Part shown: in pieces, positions 62,601 to 64,000 of the stretch
Numbering within the stretch: the first letter of the stretch is position 1
Layout: the number at the start of each line of letters is the position of its first letter
From: Bosea vaviloviae
GTDB lineage: Bacteria > Pseudomonadota > Alphaproteobacteria > Rhizobiales > Beijerinckiaceae
Reading direction: 5' to 3'
Assembly (NCBI RefSeq): GCF_001741865.1
Contig: NZ_CP017147.1
Span: 2,781,001 to 2,845,000, forward strand
Length of the DNA: 64,000 nt
Position numbers and translations under genes: made by a program
Notes under the pieces: model-generated
Told to the model about the DNA's origin: nothing
Database searches by the model: none
The model's input: only the letters and a program-made list of their open reading frames with translations

Positions 62601-64000
62601 CGCCAGATTGGTCTCGTCGACGACGAGGCTGGGCGCGACGACGGCGTTGCGCACGATCGCGGGCCCGTCGTCGAGGAACTGCAGGGCAGCGCCGATCTGG
62701 GCTGTGGCCGTGGTGCTGTCATTGTCGCGATCGGTGATGGTCGCGGTCAGGGTGACGAGGCCCGCCGCCAGGCTGACCGGGTCGTTGGGATTGGTCGCGT
62801 CGGGATGGCTCAGCGCCCGGATCTGGTCGAGCGTGACCTGGCCGGCTGCGTCGACCGTGACGGTGAAGACGAGCAGGTTGGAGCCCGCGGTGCGGCCCTC
62901 GACCACGGTGCCGTTCAGCGAGAGCACGACGTTCTGGCCCGACGCGACGTCGATCAGGCCCGAGGCCGCCGCGGTGACGGCGAGCGCATAGGTGGTGGTG
63001 CCGGCGCCGTCGGCGCCATAGGCCGGGGTGAACAGCCCCGAGAACGAGGCCTGGGCGTCCGCCGCCAGATTGGTCTCGTCGACGACGAGGCTGGGCGCGA
63101 CGACGGCGTTGCGCACGATCGCGGGACCGTCGTCGAGGAACTGCAGGGCAGCGCCGATCTGGGCTGTGGCCGTGGTGCTGTCATTGTCGCGATCGGTGAT
63201 GGTCGCGGTCAGGGTGACCAGGCCCGCCGCCAGGCTGACGGGATCGTTGGGATTGGTCGCGTCGGGATGGCTCAGCGCGCGGATCTGGTCGAGCGTGACC
63301 TGGCCGGCTGCGTCGACCGTGACGGTGAAGACGAGCAGGTTGGAACCCGCGGTGCGGCCCTCGACCACGGTGCCGTTCAGCGAGAGCACGACGTTCTGGC
63401 CCGACGCGACGTCGATCAGGCCCGAGGCCGCCGCGGTGACGGCGAGCGCATAGGTGGTGGTGCCGGCGCCGTCGGCGCCATAGGCCGGGGTGAACAGCCC
63501 CGAGAACGAGGCCTGGGCGTCCGCCGCCAGATTGGTCTCGTCGACGACGAGGCTGGGCGCGACGACGGCGTTGCGCACGATCGCGGGACCGTCGTCGAGG
63601 AACTGCAGGGCAGCGCCGATCTGGGCTGTGGCCGTGGTGCTGTCATTGTCGCGATCGGTGATGGTCGCGGTCAGGGTGACCAGGCCCGCCGCCAGGCTGA
63701 CGGGATCGTTGGGATTGGTCGCGTCGGGATGGCTGAGCGCCCGGATCTGGTCGAGCGTGACCTGGCCGGCTGCGTCGACCGTGACGGTGAAGACGAGCAG
63801 GTTGGAGCCCGCGGTGCGGCCCTCGACCACGGTGCCGTTCAGCGAGAGCACGACGTTCTGGCCCGACGCGACGTCGATCAGGCCCGAGGCCGCCGCGGTG
63901 ACGGCGAGCGCATAGGTGGTGGTGCCGGCGCCGTCGGCGCCATAGGCCGGGGTGAACAGCCCCGAGAACGAGGCCTGGGCGTCCGCCGCCAGATTGGTCT
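59637..64000 (-). CDS. Giant RTX adhesin exported by type I secretion, C-terminal part
   Basis: The last 1454 codons of a very large protein; the frame is open to base 64000. From the window edge inward come 154-residue repeats of the T1SS-143 type (VVDETNLAADAQASFSGLFT, ITDRDNDSTTATAQIGAALQ), about 4.9 copies. A VCBS-like domain follows (SYSYTLNNASYAVQTLDDGE, then ITINGKNDAPVA), a 300-residue region of unknown fold, and RTX calcium-binding nonapeptides (GGDGNDTLRGGAGNDIIDGG, and later GGAGNDILSSGGGTDTLSGG). It ends with a type I secretion signal region (LITDYNLAEGDKVDLSSLF). It should be the substrate of the ABC/HlyD/TolC genes nearby and perhaps of the LapG-like protease. Confidence 0.93.
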   Translation of the reverse strand, partial: TNLAADAQASFSGLFTPAYGADGAGTTTYALAVTAAASGLIDVASGQNVVLSLNGTVVEGRTAGSNLLVFTVTVDAAGQVTLDQIRALSHPDATNPNDPVSLAAGLVTLTATITDRDNDSTTATAQIGAALQFLDDGPAIVRNAVVAPSLVVDETNLAADAQASFSGLFTPAYGADGAGTTTYALAVTAAASGLIDVASGQNVVLSLNGTVVEGRTAGSNLLVFTVTVDAAGQVTLDQIRALSHPDATNPNDPVSLAAGLVTLTATITDRDNDSTTATAQIGAALQFLDDGPAIVRNAVVAPSLVVDETNLAADAQASFSGLFTPAYGADGAGTTTYALAVTAAASGLIDVASGQNVVLSLNGTVVEGRTAGSNLLVFTVTVDAAGQVTLDQIRALSHPDATNPNDPVSLAAGLVTLTATITDRDNDSTTATAQIGAALQFLDDGPAIVRNAVVAPSLVVDETNLAADAQASFSGLFTPAYGADGAGTTTYALAVTAAASGLIDVASGQNVVLSLNGTVVEGRTAGSNLLVFTVTVDAAGQVTLDQIRALSHPDATNPNDPVSLAAGLVTLTATITDRDNDSTTATAQIGAALQFLDDGPSIVRNAVVAPSLVVDETNLAADAQASFSGLFTPAYGADGAGTTTYALAVTAAASGLIDVASGQNVVLSLNGTVVEGRTAGSNLLVFTVTVDAAGQVTLDQIRALSHPDATNPNDPVSLAAGLVTLTATITDRDNDSTTATAQIGAALQFLDDGPTARPDTDSVTEDGPLVADGNVLTGLGGADVNATDGVADTKGADGASVVAVSFGATAGTVGTALVGTYGSLTLNADGSYSYTLNNASYAVQTLDDGETRTEVFSYVMADGDGDPSPSTLTITINGKNDAPVAANTQVWLSSDPSQQTPGYTNGYPLLASIPTDVDVENVIVTATNAPTGVFYFNGVSYVALAANTVLYNPSAGINLLDDLVYRPTAGLIDTPTTVLQLSATDGTTPVNYSVTVHEVAPNRLPATSSEVGDGNSPLTSGNNQQSALALTQAFVDGITANLSGATIRVATDFQQNPIVTPVPGGPGPGDEQNPTTFADGGSAGSAREREVQVELWIGGNKFVIVEDDTTAGTFEQSWFYNATSGLMEATVSYSNIFLLNGVGVATGVTLAAFLTANPPAAGDSWTLNYFDNNGGNFQARLARFEFFYNDPGDAGILVSGDATLADQIYGTSGNDNLSGGGGHDIIIGRAGNDVLNGGDGNDTLRGGAGNDIIDGGNGIDLIDFSDASSAVNFTIVQSSSATAASAPGLGTDSYRNIEGVIGSAFDDLLTGSSGADVIIGGAGNDILSSGGGTDTLSGGTGFNTLTGGAAADIFIIDPTKLSAALPDLITDYNLAEGDKVDLSSLFNSLGANKPTDAAQADAATNIVGTQLQVDADGIGAGNAFVTVATFSAAPGAGQVAIIFDENQPHVTVT
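61741..64000 (-). repeat. Tandem 462-bp repeats in the adhesin gene
   Basis: Unit boundaries fall at about 61741, 62203, 62665, 63127 and 63589; the last unit runs off the window. The units differ at only scattered bases (for example GATCGAGGG or GATCGCGGG before the CCCGTCGTCGAGG boundary). Identity at silent positions points to recent duplication or gene conversion. Confidence 0.95.

Noticed and set aside
61741..64000. 462-bp repeats considered as mobile element copies
   Set aside because: They are one continuous coding frame of a known adhesin repeat type with no flanking target duplications.

Overview
The window is GC-rich, densely coded DNA from an alphaproteobacterium, most likely a member of the Hyphomicrobiales close to Bosea. 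This rests on the protein families, the fused urease gamma/beta subunit, the NasST-type nitrate regulation and several intergenic palindromic repeat families typical of that order; the genus is an inference. I saw no tRNA, rRNA, CRISPR array or intact insertion sequence.

Layout. 1-6 kb: the 3' end of glnE, a PAS sensor histidine kinase and aminopeptidase N. 6-10 kb: a minus-strand operon of an MddA-like methyltransferase, a TetR regulator and a large alpha/beta-hydrolase/glycosyltransferase fusion, behind a palindrome-rich promoter. 10-15 kb: a small secreted protein, a CDF metal exporter, glyoxalase I, a VapBC pair coupled to a PfkB sugar kinase, and a secreted hydrolase. 15-26 kb: the urease locus (ureD, an acidic protein, ureAB, ureC, ureE, ureF, ureG). 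It is interrupted by a DUF1003 membrane protein, a second antitoxin/PIN toxin pair, a nucleotidyltransferase-fold gene carrying an in-frame repeat, an azoR/HxlR pair, a monooxygenase and a DUF3995 protein. 26-39 kb: assimilatory nitrate cluster: nasT-nasS, a sigma-54-like promoter and an ANTAR-type leader with terminator, then nrtA, an FAD reductase, nasA, nrtB, nrtD, nirA and an unusual iron-sulfur/FAD reductase. 39-50 kb: a PAS-PAS-HTH regulator, an RpiR/HAD unit divergent from a peptide-type ABC importer without an ATPase gene, a phosphoesterase, and a beta-lactamase-fold hydrolase divergent from a LysR gene. 50-64 kb: a type I secretion/adhesin locus: LapG-like protease, HlyD adaptor, RHH protein, ABC exporter, TolC-like channel, small unknown proteins, and the C-terminal part of a giant RTX adhesin with nearly identical 462-bp repeats.

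How the parts work together. Urease releases ammonium from urea and the nitrate cluster makes ammonium from nitrate; both feed glutamine synthetase, whose adenylylation enzyme GlnE lies at the left edge, so much of the first 39 kb concerns nitrogen acquisition. The last 14 kb resembles a Lap-type biofilm system: an ABC/HlyD/TolC machine exports a repeat adhesin, and a periplasmic transglutaminase-fold protease may release it from the surface.

The most notable non-gene structure is the repeat population. At least five families occupy intergenic gaps, supply stop codons, possible ribosome-binding sequences and one likely start codon to neighbouring genes, and in one case sit in frame inside a coding sequence.
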